Assembly (NCBI GenBank): GCA_025201865.1
Contig: MU602690.1
Coordinates: forward strand, 1-46,303
Direction: 5' to 3'
Source: Ramicandelaber brevisporus
Taxonomy: Eukaryota; Kickxellomycota; Ramicandelaberales; Ramicandelaberaceae
DNA length: 46,303 bases
Shown here: piece by piece, positions 16,993 through 30,117 of the stretch
Numbering within the stretch: the stretch's first letter is position 1
Layout: each line of letters begins with the position of its first letter
Program-made: the position numbers and the translations under genes
Notes under the pieces: generated by a model
The model's database searches: none
What the model saw: the letters and a program-made list of their open reading frames with translations, nothing else
Told to the model about the DNA's origin: nothing

Positions 16993-19364
16993 GCTGTGAC
17001 TCCGTAAATGCTAGTATAGAGATAAAAGAAGGGAGAGGAAGGTGCGAGACGAAAAAAATGAGAAAGAGTCGATCGTCACAATTCGTATTCAACAAGTTGA
17101 ATGCCTGCTGATATGGACTAGTGTGTATCGTACTGATGAAGAAGTGAAAAAAGAACTGGAGTTGCAGAAACCCGTGTCGAGGTTGTATCGATATCGCTCG
17201 GTACTCTAAAACAGAAACGAATCGCGTCCGTATACTCGGTTGGATGCTGCAAACACCGGGGAAAGCAAAACAAAAACAAAGAGAAAGAAGAAAGAAGAAA
17301 ACAAACCAAAACAAAAAGGAAGGAAAGAAAGTAAATAAGAAAAGTAAATATGAAGAAAAGGATGTGATATTAGAAAGTTCCAGTAACTGGCGCACGCGAA
17401 GAAGGGAAAGGGAAAGGGAAACTTGGAGGGAAGGTTGAGCTGCAATAGTCAAGTTCGAAGGGGGTTAGAATACTTGCAACTCACGCGATATTATTAGGAT
17501 GGCCGACAGATGGGGGAGAGAGAGAAAGAGAGAAAGAGATGCTACACACGCAAGAAATCAAGGAGTGTTGCAATTAGCGCGCTGGCTGAACTGGATGGGA
17601 AAAATATATTAAAAAAAGAGTAAATGAAGGAGGTGCAGATGTGTCGGTATGTAGGGTGATTGAGCCCTGATGTGTATTGTGTGTAATAGTTCGATGTTGA
17701 TGTCAAACGTATGTAAATGTGTGGGCTGTAGTTGTAGTGTAAGCGTAAGTGTGAGGTGTAAACGTGTAGGTGTGTGGAGCGCGCGTGTGGGAATGTGGAC
17801 GTCAAAGGATCGGGTTGCTGTTGCTGTTTGATTTTTGACAGGTTATATTTGTAAACACGCAAACAAACAGGTAAGCAGGTAAGCAGGTAACGCTGAGCCG
17901 ATGTGAACGTGAATGCGAATGTGTGTAAAGCGTGTAGTGTAGTGTAGTGTGATGCTGTGATTAGTGATTGTAGGAATGATATCAGTATGATGATTATGAT
18001 GAATATGATGGATAGATGAATGGATGAATGGAATCAGTTGGTAGTCACAAACAATGATGCAGTGGAATGTCAGTCTACTTTGATAGCAACCACAATACGT
18101 AGGTGTATCGCTGCGGAATGGTTGATATGGCTGCTAGGGCTAGAAGGGGGCAAATAAAAGTGAATGGAGCTGTCAAAAGTCGGAGACAAAAATAGGCACG
18201 ATCGGAGAGGTTACAGAGGTTAGAGGACGAGCCTATATTTAACTACTGCTATTACTGCTACCACTACTGCTGTTACCACCACTGTGCGAAGGATGTGTGC
18301 GGGCAGTGTCTTGAGTTGAATTCCACGCCCTCCGCGTCTTCGCTTGTTCTTGCTCGTACGATTGGTGAGTGAGTGAGTGGGTGAGTGGGTGAGTGAGCTG
18401 AGCAAGAGAGTGTGCAGATCACATTTGATGTAAGCCCTGTCAAAACGAGTGACGAGGAGGAGAATAGCGGGCGTGGTACACCGAAAAAAGAGGCGTGTAG
18501 TGCAGCCGAAGTCGAAAGCAGTGTGTGGAAATCAGGATTAGCCGCTAATCCGTGGTAAAAAGCAACAAAGTGGTGACGTAGTGAATACGATTGTCTTTCT
18601 TTTTACGTACACGTGGAGGAGGAGGACGGGGAGGACGATGGGAGTTCTACTCCAGTTGAGGCGCGATTAGGTTGTGAGAGATGTGGCTGTTGTCGGCGCG
18701 GAATGGACAAGCTGTCGGCCGTTCTCCAGTTTCCGTTCTTGTTGTCGTCGGCGTTATTGTTCTTGTTCTCGTTGATATCGTTGTTGTTGTTTGTGGAAGG
18801 TTGCTGGTGAAAATGTACCAAAGCACAAAAAAAAGAGAAGAGAAAGAAAGCAAGGAGGTTGTCCTTTTTCGGTCCGCAATGCTGGCAATGTTTGCTTGAA
18901 CAGGAGGCTGCGTTACTGCTACAGCATTCCAAGGATTCCACTATGCGGATGAGAGATGCCGCGAATACTTGTGGTCAATTCCAGCTTGATTACACGTGGA
19001 GGTGCAAACTATTGTCTGATGAACTGATTCACATCTTCTCTTATTCAATGCTTGTATTGAGGTAGATGCCCGCTGTTCATTCAAACGGCAATGAACGCGT
19101 GTATTCATCTGGGTTGAATGCTTTTTGGTGGCTTTTGGGCCGAATGGGCCGCTTCTGCTCCTTTTGATGACTCGCATTCACTCTCTATTGGTCCACAGCA
19201 CACACACACACTTGCACCTGCACTTGCACCTGCGCTCGCACTTGTTTACTGCTCATTAGAAATAGAATCGACGCGACACAGCTTCAACCACAGCCAACAG
19301 CAACACACAGCTCCTGATAAACACCGGCCTTGTTGAAGCACACTGTGCAAGTTGTTTTGCAGCA
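16993..19364. promoter_or_regulatory. 2.4-kb gene-free spacer between divergent protease and UBR1 genes
   Basis: This is the longest gene-free stretch in the window. It must hold both promoters. It is full of short-period repeats: purine runs (about 17240-17440), three gtaagcag units at 17868-17890, a gtagt run (17934-17950), gatgatgaat-like repeats (17988-18030), gtgagtgagtg (18364-18402) and gttgtt runs (18735-18795). A CA/cctgcact tract lies at 19198-19240, shortly before the UBR1 ATG. Several open frames of 60-196 codons cross it but all are repeat translations without recognisable domains. I found no tRNA, rRNA or transposon signature. An unannotated non-coding RNA cannot be excluded. 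Confidence 0.5.
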
Positions 19365-22300
19365 ATGAGTGCGTACCTTGATTACGAGGCGATTGGCCGG
19401 CTGATGCAGCAGATTCAGGCCGTCCGGCTTGCTGATCGCGGCGCTGCAGCCTCAACCTCAGCCTCGGCCGCCTTGGCTGGTGCAACAGCTGGCAGTGCGG
19501 CAGCATATGGAGTCAGTGCAGTTACTCATCTACCTCGTCCTCCACCTGCATCTGATCCTCCAATTCCGCGTTTATACAAACCATCAGATGGCATTCAGCA
19601 GCAACAGCAGCAGCGTTATAGAAGCGAGGATTTGCGGACATATTTGAAGCAAGCTCATCGTCGCTTTGGCTATCATTTGGGCGAAGCTGAGAACGAGACG
19701 TTTTTAAAGGAGATAACCAGCTATTTGTTTGGTGGACATCAAGAGTTCTATGAGCTAGTTTATCCACCAAAGGCAATTGTGGAGGTGGCTATGGATGAGG
19801 ATACAGAGTCTGATGATGGCAGCTTTTACGATGCAATTGAAGCACCTGAATCAATGGTAGATGACAGCAGCAGCTCTACAGCACAACCGATGGGACGTGT
19901 GCGCAGTGGGCGAAACAAACCTGCTTCGAATGCACCGTCAGCAACTGCAGCTCATACCGGGTGTGGTCATGGCCACAGTCAATCAACCATTGATTCTGCT
20001 AATAGTGATAGTGATGGCAAGCACTATGTAGAGTATAGTGACGCACGCCATGGCAAAGCTTGTGGACATGTCTTCCAGCGCGGTGAAGGTGTGTATCGCT
20101 GCCGCAATTGTGCGGTTGACGAGACTATTGTAATGTGCTCTCGCTGCTTTTCTGAAACCGATCATGATGGCCACGAGATTTCATTCAATGTCAACTCTGG
20201 CACTGGAGGATGCTGTGATTGCGGTGATCCTGATGCATGGAAAGTGGCTCTCTCATGCAAATACCACGCTCCAATTGAGTTACTCGTTGAATGCGGCAAG
20301 CTCTCTCCAGAGGTGGCTGAAGCTCTGCAGCCAAAAGAGACAACTGTGCCACCCGAGGTTGTCAAGAGTATGGAAGCGACATTTGGCATTGTGGTGGAGT
20401 TTATACTGAGTGCCTTGGTTGGTTCGCCAGAAGAGCACGACCCATCATTTGAAAAGCCAATGGTCTTGCGCAGAGCTGCCGATGGTGCTCATATCACTCG
20501 TCTTCCGTATGATGACCCACCTCGTGCTAGTATTTCCTCTGGAGATGGCTCTCTGCCCGCGGATGTTGATGCACACGATGCTGATGCAGAGCCAGTTTAT
20601 TCCTGTGTTGTTTGGAATGATGAATCGCATTCGCTCAACGACGCCATTACTCAGAGCGTGTTAGCGCTCAAATGCAGTCGTCGTCATGGTCGGTTGATTG
20701 CCGAGACGATTGATCAAGAAGGCCGCGCCGTCATTGCCACAACCACTGACCTGGACCGGTTGATTACAATTGCTGAGACGATGGCCTCAACCTCATTTGG
20801 TGTCACCCTGCGTCCAGCTCGTCAGGTTTTCCGCGAGCAGCTGTCCGGCTTGCTGATGACATGGCTGATTGATGTTTGCTGTGGTAAGCTTCCAACTCTT
20901 CTCAAGTGGAACAATGGATACATGCACCTCCTATTGGTCAGGACTCTGAATTCTGCATTGTTTGTACCGTGGAACACTCCTCGTGACAATGAGGCTCTGC
21001 GCAATCATCTGCTGGCTCGCTTGGAATCCAGTCACTTGCTCCCCAGTGTTGACGATGTGGAAACTCGTGCACTCCATCACGATGATGTACATTTTGCCGA
21101 TGAGTCAATGACAGCCTCCGCTCCCGTCGATCCGCCTCCAGCCTTCCCCTCCGGCCAGCAGCCGTATGCCTATTATACCGGCGTGACCGAGCTCCCGCCA
21201 GCTAGTGACAATGATGGCCACTGGTCACCGCAGAATCCACTGGACAGCATGCGCCTCGACTGGTTGCTCTTGTTTGATTTGGCAATGTGGCGTAATGTGC
21301 GTAAGAATATGCGGATTCTCTTCTTTGGTGCTGTGATGGCCGATCCTCAGCCTCGTTTACAGCTTGCTCGATGCTTTGCTCGCAATTATCGTCGGCTGAC
21401 TACTGACTTCCTGCTACGGGATCGTGGTCCTGAGCACTCAATCTTGCTGTTCTCAGTTCAGTTGTTTACCATTGCCTCGGTGTCTCGCGCATTGGTGTCT
21501 CAGCGTAACTTTGTATGTGTTATTATGGATGTGCTGCGCGATTTCTTTATCAATCTTACTCCGCGTCCATTGCGTGATCGTGGGTTGATTCTGTGTGATG
21601 CTGAAGCATTCCGCAATCGTCGCTATTTCCACATCTTTCACGATATTCGATATCTGTGCATGACCGCGCCTGTTCGTGAATGCTTGAGCCAAAACACGGA
21701 GTTGCTCTGCCGCTACGTGTCATTTGCTTCATTGTTTCAAGGCATGAATCCTAGCCGTAGATTGATCACACAGCACATTGAGTTTGAAGTTGACATCTGG
21801 GTGAATGCATTTAATGTAACTCTGCAGGTTGCCAAAACATGCCGCACAGTAACCGACATTTACAGAGCTAATCCAGCGTCACTTGTGGCTGCTATCGGAT
21901 TGGCACTGAGAGCAGTTGTGCGTCGTAGCTTAGAGTATGCAGAAGAGAATTATGTTGCCCATGTGTCTAATATCAATGAAGAGATTCTACAGCGGCAGCA
22001 GTATCCACCTGTTGAGGACAATGATAGAGTGATTAAACAGACTGTGTGGAGAAATGTGCCTAATCTATGGAATGAACAGCACTTGGTGGTACTATTCAAT
22101 GTTGGGTTGGAGTATGTCAGTTTCCATCATCCGCTCCATTGGCTATTGGCTGGCTTGATGAGATATGGCTACATTATAGATGAACATCCAGAAACGCTGC
22201 GCAGGTTTGGAGTCAATAACTTTACAGAATTGGTTCGCAAGATGGCATCAGATGCTGTGGCTGATTTACAGGCTCAACCTCCACAAGTTCAAATCATTCC

Positions 22301-25300
22301 TGGTCTTGTTCAGCCCAACACTGCAGAACCACCAAACGGGACTACAATGATAATAACAGCACCGCAGCATAATCCTGATTTGGTACTGCTTCATGCTATG
22401 GAGCATCCGCTGAGAGTGTGTGTTACAATGGCACAGATCAGAGCGGGACTGTGGGTTAGAAATGGATTTGTGGTTAGATCACAGGCTCATCATTATAGAG
22501 AGATTTCGTTACGAGAAAACACTTATGATCAGGATATGGCATTGTTGCAGATGTTTGCTTCATTCCTGAATTCAGATCAGTTTTTAATGACAATAATCGA
22601 TCGATTCGACTTGACGCCTTACTTCAATGGAAGCGTGGCACCTCACGCACTCTATGAACCAGCTCAGTTAATATTCATGGTGGAAGAATTGCTGGCATTG
22701 CTAATTGTGTTGTTTACAGAGAGAAGCGCGGTGAGCAATTTGACAGATCTAGAATTAATTAGAAGAGAAATTATTCATGGAACAGTTGCGCCAGTTAGTT
22801 ATCAGAATTTGATGAGAAGAATTCCAGAGAGATTGCATGAATTGATTGGATTTGATAAGATGCTGGCAAAGTTAACCAGATATAAATCACCCGAAGGAAT
22901 TAATCAGCTGGGAAGTTATGAACTGAAAGATGATCATTTGGATGAAGTTGATCCATTCTTTGTTCATTATTCAAGAAATCAAAGAGAAGAGATGGAAGAG
23001 CATGTAAGAGAGCGCTTGAGGAAATTACAAGCAACCAATCAGAGTTTGCCCAAACTTTGGTTCCCAATCACTTCTCACAATGATGATAATAACGCGCACA
23101 AACAGCAGCAACAGCAACAGCAACAATCTGCAGAGACTCAGCAGCAAACTGATCACTCACAGCCACCGCCCGCAAGAGCCGGCTCTCCACCAGTATTGAA
23201 AATACCAGTTGTATCATCGATTACTCATAATGCATTTTCAGCCATTGGAGAGGCATTGCATTGCAAGATGACTTGTCAAATTATATTCTATTGCATATTT
23301 AACTCATTGAGACCAGCATCAGCAAACACGACTATTCATGAAACTTTGCTGGATTCTGCTCTGTATTTGTTCCATTTGGCTTTGGTTGACACTAACAACT
23401 CATTTGCACGCGCCAAAGGATTGGGCGGAGCTGATTTGAATGCGCTTGATTTGCCTGAAGACTTGCTGTGGAAGCCAATTGAAGGCGAATTGCCAGTGTA
23501 TGATCCAAATAGACCTGATATGCCAGCTGGCTTGGTTTTGAATGCAGTCTCATTGTGCTTCACAGTGTTTGACATTATGCCACCTGCCGATAGCCAGTCT
23601 CAGCATCAGCATCAGCATCAGCATCACACTCCTCAGCCTCAGCAAATCAATTTACTATCGCTCTTAATTTCACTCACCTTGCGTTCAGACTGTTTCCCAT
23701 GGTTGCCTCGTATTGAACGCATTCTCAAATTGCTTGCTTACTTGGGTGGTCCGCTCGTTTTGTCTGAAATTCAAAAGAAATTGCAGGCCATAGAGTCGAA
23801 TAATGCATCAGGCAGTGGCGGTGGTGGTGGATCGATGAGGTTGGGTGGAGCAGCTCGTGAGGTGTTGTTGAAGAAGCAGAAAGACGCTGATGAAAAGAAG
23901 CGACTAGCCAAAGAGCGTCAGTTGAGAATGAAGGAAGAGATGGCCAAAGCACAAGCACTCTTTGCTCAGAAATTTGCAGATGAATTGGACGACATTGGCG
24001 ATGCTAATGGTGAAATTATTGCATCAACAACAGACTCTCCATCAGTTGGCTTGTCAGCTTCAACAGCTGTGCAGCAAACTGCATCGAATATGGATCTTGA
24101 TGACAGCATTCAAGCGGGTCAGCAGTCGACTGGCAGCGGAGATGACAACTTAATGACGATTGATGATGGTGATGATAGTGGCTCAATTATAGTAAGCTCA
24201 GATCGTGGCACAGCTGGTGAGGATGATGAAAGCATCCAGTCTCATACAAGTGACGAGTTTGGTGGATTGCCGCGTGCCACAAAGCGCAGTCGCTCCGCAG
24301 CTGGCATTGACTCTGCTCCTGGAAGTGCTATCACTGGCCGGCCTGCCGCCCGTGCACGCAGTAACCGCGTTGTCTCTGACCCGTCACCAGCACCTGCCCC
24401 ATCCAACGAGCCAGTCTACACTCCTCTGCCGGCCACACATCCCCATCCAGTGCCAACATCCAGCTGTGTTGTGTGTCGAGATCAATTGGATGAGTCATCC
24501 GACCGTTTGTATGGATTGCTGTCATTTATTCAAACATCTCGACTGCTGCCGCGTGTTGCTATTGAGACAAACACAAACTCTCCAACTGTCAGTGGTGCAC
24601 CAGCTAATTTGGATGTCTACGTTCCTCGCGAGCCTCGCAAATCTCCAGGCGAAGCTGAAGGCTTAATCTCACAAATTAGATACAATAACATGATGGCGTC
24701 AATCAAGTCTAACAGCACAAAGACTGGCGACATGGTTGCAGATGGCATTGGTGAGTTGGATCCGGCATCTGTTGAAGCTGCAATGTTTTCACGCGAGTAC
24801 AACATTACTGAGACGCTGCGTGAGCCAGGTACAATTGACAGTGTGTTCCAGGGCCAACTAATCACAACGTGCGGCCATTACATGCATGCAGAGTGTTTCC
24901 ATACATATGTTGGTGTTATTGAAGCTCGACAGGCGTCTCAGCCAACTCGCAATCACCCAGAGTCCATTTATCGCGCAGAGTTTTTGTGTCCACTGTGCAA
25001 GTCATTGGGCAACACTCTTCTTCCTGTACTGACTGGTGGACTGAAGACATCGCTGCCTGGTGGCAACAGGCCGATTGTACCTTCGACATCGTCAATTCTG
25101 CACCGTGTCCACCCAGGTAGCGCAGTTGAGCAGCAAATGAACTCTGGCTTCTATGGATGGCTCGGCGGTGTAATGTGGCCACTTGCTTGCAAAGCGGTTG
25201 AAGATTTGCGTCATGAACACGAGCGCTTGGCTATAATGACTATCGTTGATCCAAGCATCCATCCCCATTCTTCTAATGGTGTTGTTGGTGATGTTGCATA

Positions 25301-26961
25301 TCTTCAGTATCAGGTACAGCGTGCACTTTATCATCACCAAGTTCAGCAACAACAGCAGCAATTGGCAATGAATCCAGACACTGCGCACTCTGAAGCTGTC
25401 TCTTACTTTACGCCACGGCCCGGCCAGCTGTATCCGATGGATCCCAATGAGTATGCAATTGTGTTTGGGCGAATTGCGCGAGTGTTTGATTTGAACGATA
25501 GACCTCATCCTTATGGTGGAAACTTCCATGCTCACCTGATGAATGCGTTTGTTTACACTCTATGCTGTGCTGAACTTGGCACTCGTGGCATCGCTCCTAC
25601 CCACTCATCTGCCACAGCGAGAGCCTCCTCTTCTTCCTCTGTGGATAACGATATGGACGATACTGACTCCAACACTGCAACTGCAACATCAGCAACAGCA
25701 GCGTCAACTGCATCTTCGACCAGCGTTGGATACACAATGCCAGATTCAATCCCAGCAAATCAGTCCACGATTCTTCAGCTACTGTGGGGAATGTTGATTG
25801 CTTGTCCAGTACTGGACACTCCTCGTGATGTTCGTCAGCACTTCCCAAACACTCCGTACAGCACAACTACAAACCCAATCGATCCAACCAACGGTGGAGT
25901 GTATCTAGCAGCTGAGAATACTGCTGGCTCTGCACAGCGTAGATTTGCAAACGCACTGTATGCACTCTTTGGCCGCAGTATCTTGCCTCGCGATCAACGC
26001 CAGCCTGAGCACAGCTTGCCACCACTGGCGGTGTATGATGACTTGCAGCTTGATCCCGTAATGATTTGCACAAACAGCAGTCGCTCATCATCGGATGCAA
26101 TGTCAGCAATCATGTCCATTTTGACAATGAATGGATTGGATCCGGCTGCGCCTGTATTGGCTGGCGATGCATTTACACTGCTGGTTAGATTGGCTAGCTT
26201 TGGCGCATTGGAACATGAGTTGGATGTTTTCCATCTTGTTAGACTGGTCTTCACTGTGCATGTTGTTCAGATTGTTTTGATGTATCACCGCTCTCGTCTG
26301 ATGGAAATAACGTCTTGTAGTTGCTCCTCTTGTCAGTACAACGGAATTGGTGCTCCATTATTACCCGGTGATGACACTCCAGCGCTGCAATTCTTACTGT
26401 GGCTTTTACGCTGCCACCCAATGCTTGAGAAACACAGCGAGAAGTTGATGACTTGCCAAAAGACCACTGAATCTGGATTGACCGATTACATTCGAAAGAT
26501 GGCTCTTCCGTTCATGAGACGCACCATGATTTTGATCAAAACCGCGTTTAGCGTTGTATTTGATGAGCCTCCAGTGGTCCCACCTGTGCCTGCTGTCGTC
26601 ACTGCATCCTCTGAGAGCACAGCCCAACCAATGTCTCCATCGTCTACGATGGCTGCAATCTCACTGGCCAAGCAACGGTCGCCAACTGCTCGGTCGTTCC
26701 GCAGTCGAGGTGGCAGCAGCGTGGGTCGTGGGTCCCGCTCTCTTAGTCGCTCCAGCCGCCCCTCTCAGCCTCCAGCAGCTCTGCAAAGCCCAGGTGTCGG
26801 CGCTCAGCCAGCGCGCCGTGTCCCCAAGCCGTCTACATCGATGGATGAATTCGATCGCATTCTTTCTTGGTTGCGCTTACCATGTCTGGATGCACTCATC
26901 TTCTGTGCGGCTACTGCTCCATCTGGTGGCGATTCTGTTGATTCACTGCGTCCGTCTTCAA

Positions 26962-26995
<34 letters not shown>

Positions 26996-28724
26996 AGTGG
27001 CATCGCTGATCTTTGCCTGGGTTGCACAGTACTGCTCAATGGAGAATTTGATGCGCAGTAAAAAGAAGTTACCCGTTGTTCCATCTACCAGCACGAAGCT
27101 CGGTGGAGATACTGATGGTCTTGGTGCAAACAGCGACTCTACCTCCTCAGCGTCTACTTCCTCAGCCAACAATGCTCGAAATGTGGACGATGGAATTCAC
27201 TCGACCACTGGATCAACACCAATGGCAGGTAGCAGTGTAACAAACTTGTACCTCGCTCTGCAAAACTTCCCTCATCTGTCCGCAATTGCGAGCAATCTCG
27301 CTGGAATGGGGTATCTGCCGAATCCAAATGAACCTGACCCAGCTACAACACAAGACACGGCGCATCCTCAGCAGCAGCCAGGAAGTACCCGTCAGAATTT
27401 CGAGTACCTGCAAGGTGTATCAGTCAGTTTGGAGCCGTTCATTGCTCAACGTTTGCCAAATCGTCAGCGTATCCAGCAACTTCAACAGCAGATTCAACAA
27501 CAACAGCAACAGCAGCAGCAACAGCAACAACAACAGGCCGGGCAGCAACAGCAGCAAGTGGGACAGCAACAGCCTCAGCAAACAGAACAGCAACCTCAGC
27601 AGCCACCACAGCCTGGACAGCCTGGACAGCCATTGACAATGAACCATCAGGTTACACCCAATGTTGCAACTCAGCTCAGTCGACTGCCACAGTTCTTACA
27701 AGAACATCTCCTTCAGCAACAGCAGCAACAGCAGCAACAGCACCAAGTTAATAGACAGCCGCTGCCACAGCCACCTCTCATGCCACCCGGCTTATTGCCT
27801 CCTCAGCATCACCATGGACAGGTCACGGCCAGTACTCTATCATCGACTGCAGAAGGTGGACTCCGCCGTGGCTCAGATACTGATTTAGATGACGAGTATG
27901 ACGATGGGTATGATTCTGCCGAAGAGTCGGTTGATAGTGACAACGATGATGACAGCGACATGCTGCTTACTGACAATGAGGATATGCTTGATTCGTCCAC
28001 TTCAGCCGCAGCCTCCATGTATCGCAACATCTTTGGCAATGTTAGTGGCGGCGACCAATCTGGCGACTCTAACGCTGCTGCTGAATCATTTGACTCTATT
28101 GATACCTTTGCATTGGAGCTTAGCCATCTTAAAGGTTCTAATGGCGACAACAACTGTGGTAGTGGTGGCGGCATTGGCGACTGTGACAGCAACTTTGTTC
28201 CACAAGCACCTACCCAGATTCCTCGCTGCTCCACTCTACCGTTCCCACGTGTCAGTTCTCCAGCCATTCTTGAGCTCATTCCTCTGCCGCCTCGCTTCGA
28301 GCTTCTCTACGAATCCTGCACCGACATTGTCTGCCCCCGCTGCGAGAAAATCCCCAGCGACTCTGCCCTCTGCCTGCTGTGTGGCGCCTTCATGTGCGCT
28401 CAAGGCTTTTGCTGCACTAATGATGATGGTGTAGGAGAATGTAACCAACACGTTCAATTATGCGGTGGCATGTCTGGCATCTTTTTGTTTGTTAAGCGCT
28501 GTGCAGTTTTGGTGCTTTACAACGGCAATGGATGCTTCATGAATGCGCCGTATTTGGATGTGCATGGCGATATTGATTTAGGGCTGAGAAAGGGAAGACC
28601 ACTGTTCTTGAGTGAGAAGAGATATGAGGAACTGAGAAAGATGTGGTTAGCGCAGAGTTTGCCATTTGTTGTGGCAAGAAAATTAGACCAGCAACATGAT
28701 CTTGGCGGCTGGGTTACACTTTAA
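19365..28724 (+). CDS. UBR1: Giant UBR1-type E3 ubiquitin ligase (N-recognin)
   Basis: This single open frame of 3119 residues encodes an N-degron ubiquitin ligase. The UBR box lies at about 229-300 (ACGHVFQRGEGVYRCRNCAV then CSRCFSETDHDGHE and GGCCDCGDPDAW) and holds the zinc ligands that recognise basic N-terminal residues. A ClpS-like domain follows at about 407-490 (YSCVVWNDESHSLNDAI), the site for bulky hydrophobic N-termini. The RING-type domain spans about 1698-1880 (CVVC, CGHYMHAECF, FLCPLCKSLGNTLLPVL). The C-terminal UBR cap covers about 2968-3119 (CPRCEK-CLLCG, ending HDLGGWVTL). Yeast Ubr1 has about 1950 residues; the excess here is mostly low-complexity sequence with several poly-Gln runs (about 2530-2545 and 2700-2800) and an acidic Asp/Ser stretch near 2840-2885. 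The ATG at 19365 is the first in frame. The absence of any intron in 9.4 kb is notable. Confidence 0.95.
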
Positions 28725-29110
28725 ATCTTCCTTACTTTGCTTTTCTTTTTATAGAGTTTTAACTTCTTTTATTTTATTCCTTAACGCCATCAGTAGTACA
28801 TGCAGGATGAGCATTGATCACAAGGCAAAAGATGGTGCTTCCGTAGAGGAGGCCTTGTGTGTCAATGCGCAGTTTATTTGAGATCGTAAACAGGATGGAT
28901 AAGATTAACGAATAAAATTGTCTTTTTAAAAGCAGTGTAGAGAAAAATGTCCAATGTCATTTAGAAGAAGAGGGTGAAGAAGAAAGAAGAGGATGAGGAT
29001 AAAGTAAAAAGTAAAAAGTAAAAAAATAGTCCAAAGAAAAAATAGGGCGAAGTAAAGGTAATAAAAGTAATAAAAAGCGTCCAGTAAGTCGAAAAGGCAT
29101 CACATGGATT
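28725..29110. other. Convergent 3' spacer between UBR1 and MMADHC homologue; no gene seen
   Basis: These 386 bases follow the UBR1 stop and face the 3' end of the MMADHC homologue. An AATAAA at about 28911-28916 is a plausible UBR1 polyadenylation signal. A tandem gtaaaaa tract lies at about 29004-29027. No coding content was recognised. Confidence 0.55.
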
Positions 29111-30112
29111 TTAAGCTGAGCCAAACACGTCTGCAATAGCATCACGCACAACCTCAGTCGTCGTGACTGCAAACATGGTCGACGGATACACGTTGGCACC
29201 CCATTTCGGATGCGACAACATCGAGCAGCATCCCGTCGAAAATGTCTCATAGCCCAGCAGATATTCAGCGCCAACCACATCTGGGTAGAATGATGGTCCC
29301 TGAGTTCCAAATACCGGGTAGCCAGAGGCTGGATCAGTCGCATCAAACCAGGCAGATGGGTCGCGCTTACTAATGGCAGCCTTGAGCTTATTGGCCAAGT
29401 CGAGCGCAGCCTCTAACTTGGCGTCCTTTTCAGCCGCTTCGACCGGGCCGTATGCAACGAGCGAATGTTTCGTCGACTGGAACAAAGGCAACACTATCAA
29501 CGCGCGATCATTTGCCGCAATGGTGTTCTTTGAAGCCACTGCTTTCAGAGCTGGCATCTGGTCTGCGATATCTGGGAAAACCAGAACCAACTCGCTCAGG
29601 AATCGACGTGGACAGAAATGGGCAGATACCTCGAGTTCGCCATCGGAAACGACACGACGCTGGGGGCCGATGATGATCAAAGCTCTACGGCGCTGAGGAA
29701 GGTTGAGTAGCAATTGATGTCCGTCGCCTCGGTCTGTGTTTGAAGTGGAAGCAGATAGCTTTTGCTGTTTCTGTGGGTTTGATGATTGTGCAATCGATAG
29801 CGAGCACGTTGCTGGTAGCAATGGAGTGCTACAAGCTGGTTTGGTAACGGTGGCAGTAGTGGCTGAGGCGACGGACATCTCTTGCTCGTAATTGTCTGAC
29901 TTGAGACGGGCGTTGTTGCTGTTGCTGAAGTTGCTGTTGTTGAAGTTGCTGTTGAAGTTGTTTGTGAAGTTTGGCTGATTGGTTTTTTCAACAAGAGATT
30001 TGTGTGTATGTGTGTGTAGAGGCGGAAAAGGTTGAGTGGAGATCGCACCATTTCTTATCTTTGACGAATCTGCGGTTTGATCCATGTCGATGGCGCCAAC
30101 TCCTACAAACAT
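29111..30112 (-). CDS. MMADHC: MMADHC (cblD)-type cobalamin trafficking protein
   Basis: The C-terminal half matches animal MMADHC, which accepts cobalamin from MMACHC and directs it to cytosolic methionine synthase and mitochondrial methylmalonyl-CoA mutase. Matching segments are SAHFCPRRFLSELVLVFPD (compare [20 protein letters not shown]), then AWFDATDPASGYPVFG (compare YWADFIDPSSGLAFFG), and STGCCSMLSHPKWGANV (compare DLGCCKVIRHSLWGTHV). The first Cys of GCC (codon 29228-29230) corresponds to human Cys261, the residue reported to ligate cobalt. The N-terminal half is low-complexity (Asn, Phe, Ser, Thr) as expected for a variable leader. The start is uncertain: in-frame ATGs end at 30154, 30112 and 30085, and the frame before them opens only with a TTG inside a GAAT repeat. 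I use 30112, giving 333 residues and 101 bases to the upstream CHMP5 gene. Confidence 0.85.
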   Translation of the reverse strand: MFVGVGAIDMDQTADSSKIRNGAISTQPFPPLHTHTHKSLVEKTNQPNFTNNFNSNFNNSNFSNSNNARLKSDNYEQEMSVASATTATVTKPACSTPLLPATCSLSIAQSSNPQKQQKLSASTSNTDRGDGHQLLLNLPQRRRALIIIGPQRRVVSDGELEVSAHFCPRRFLSELVLVFPDIADQMPALKAVASKNTIAANDRALIVLPLFQSTKHSLVAYGPVEAAEKDAKLEAALDLANKLKAAISKRDPSAWFDATDPASGYPVFGTQGPSFYPDVVGAEYLLGYETFSTGCCSMLSHPKWGANVYPSTMFAVTTTEVVRDAIADVFGSA

Positions 30113-30117
30113 GATCA

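Noticed and set aside
16862-17452. Minus-strand 196-codon frame with Phe/Ser/Leu-rich translation upstream of the protease
   Set aside because: It overlaps the protease start in another frame and is produced by a purine-rich tract; no domain or conserved motif is visible.
17940-18070. atgatga-like boxes resembling a C/D snoRNA
   Set aside because: There is no CTGA D box at a suitable distance and no terminal stem; the boxes arise from a gatgaat repeat.
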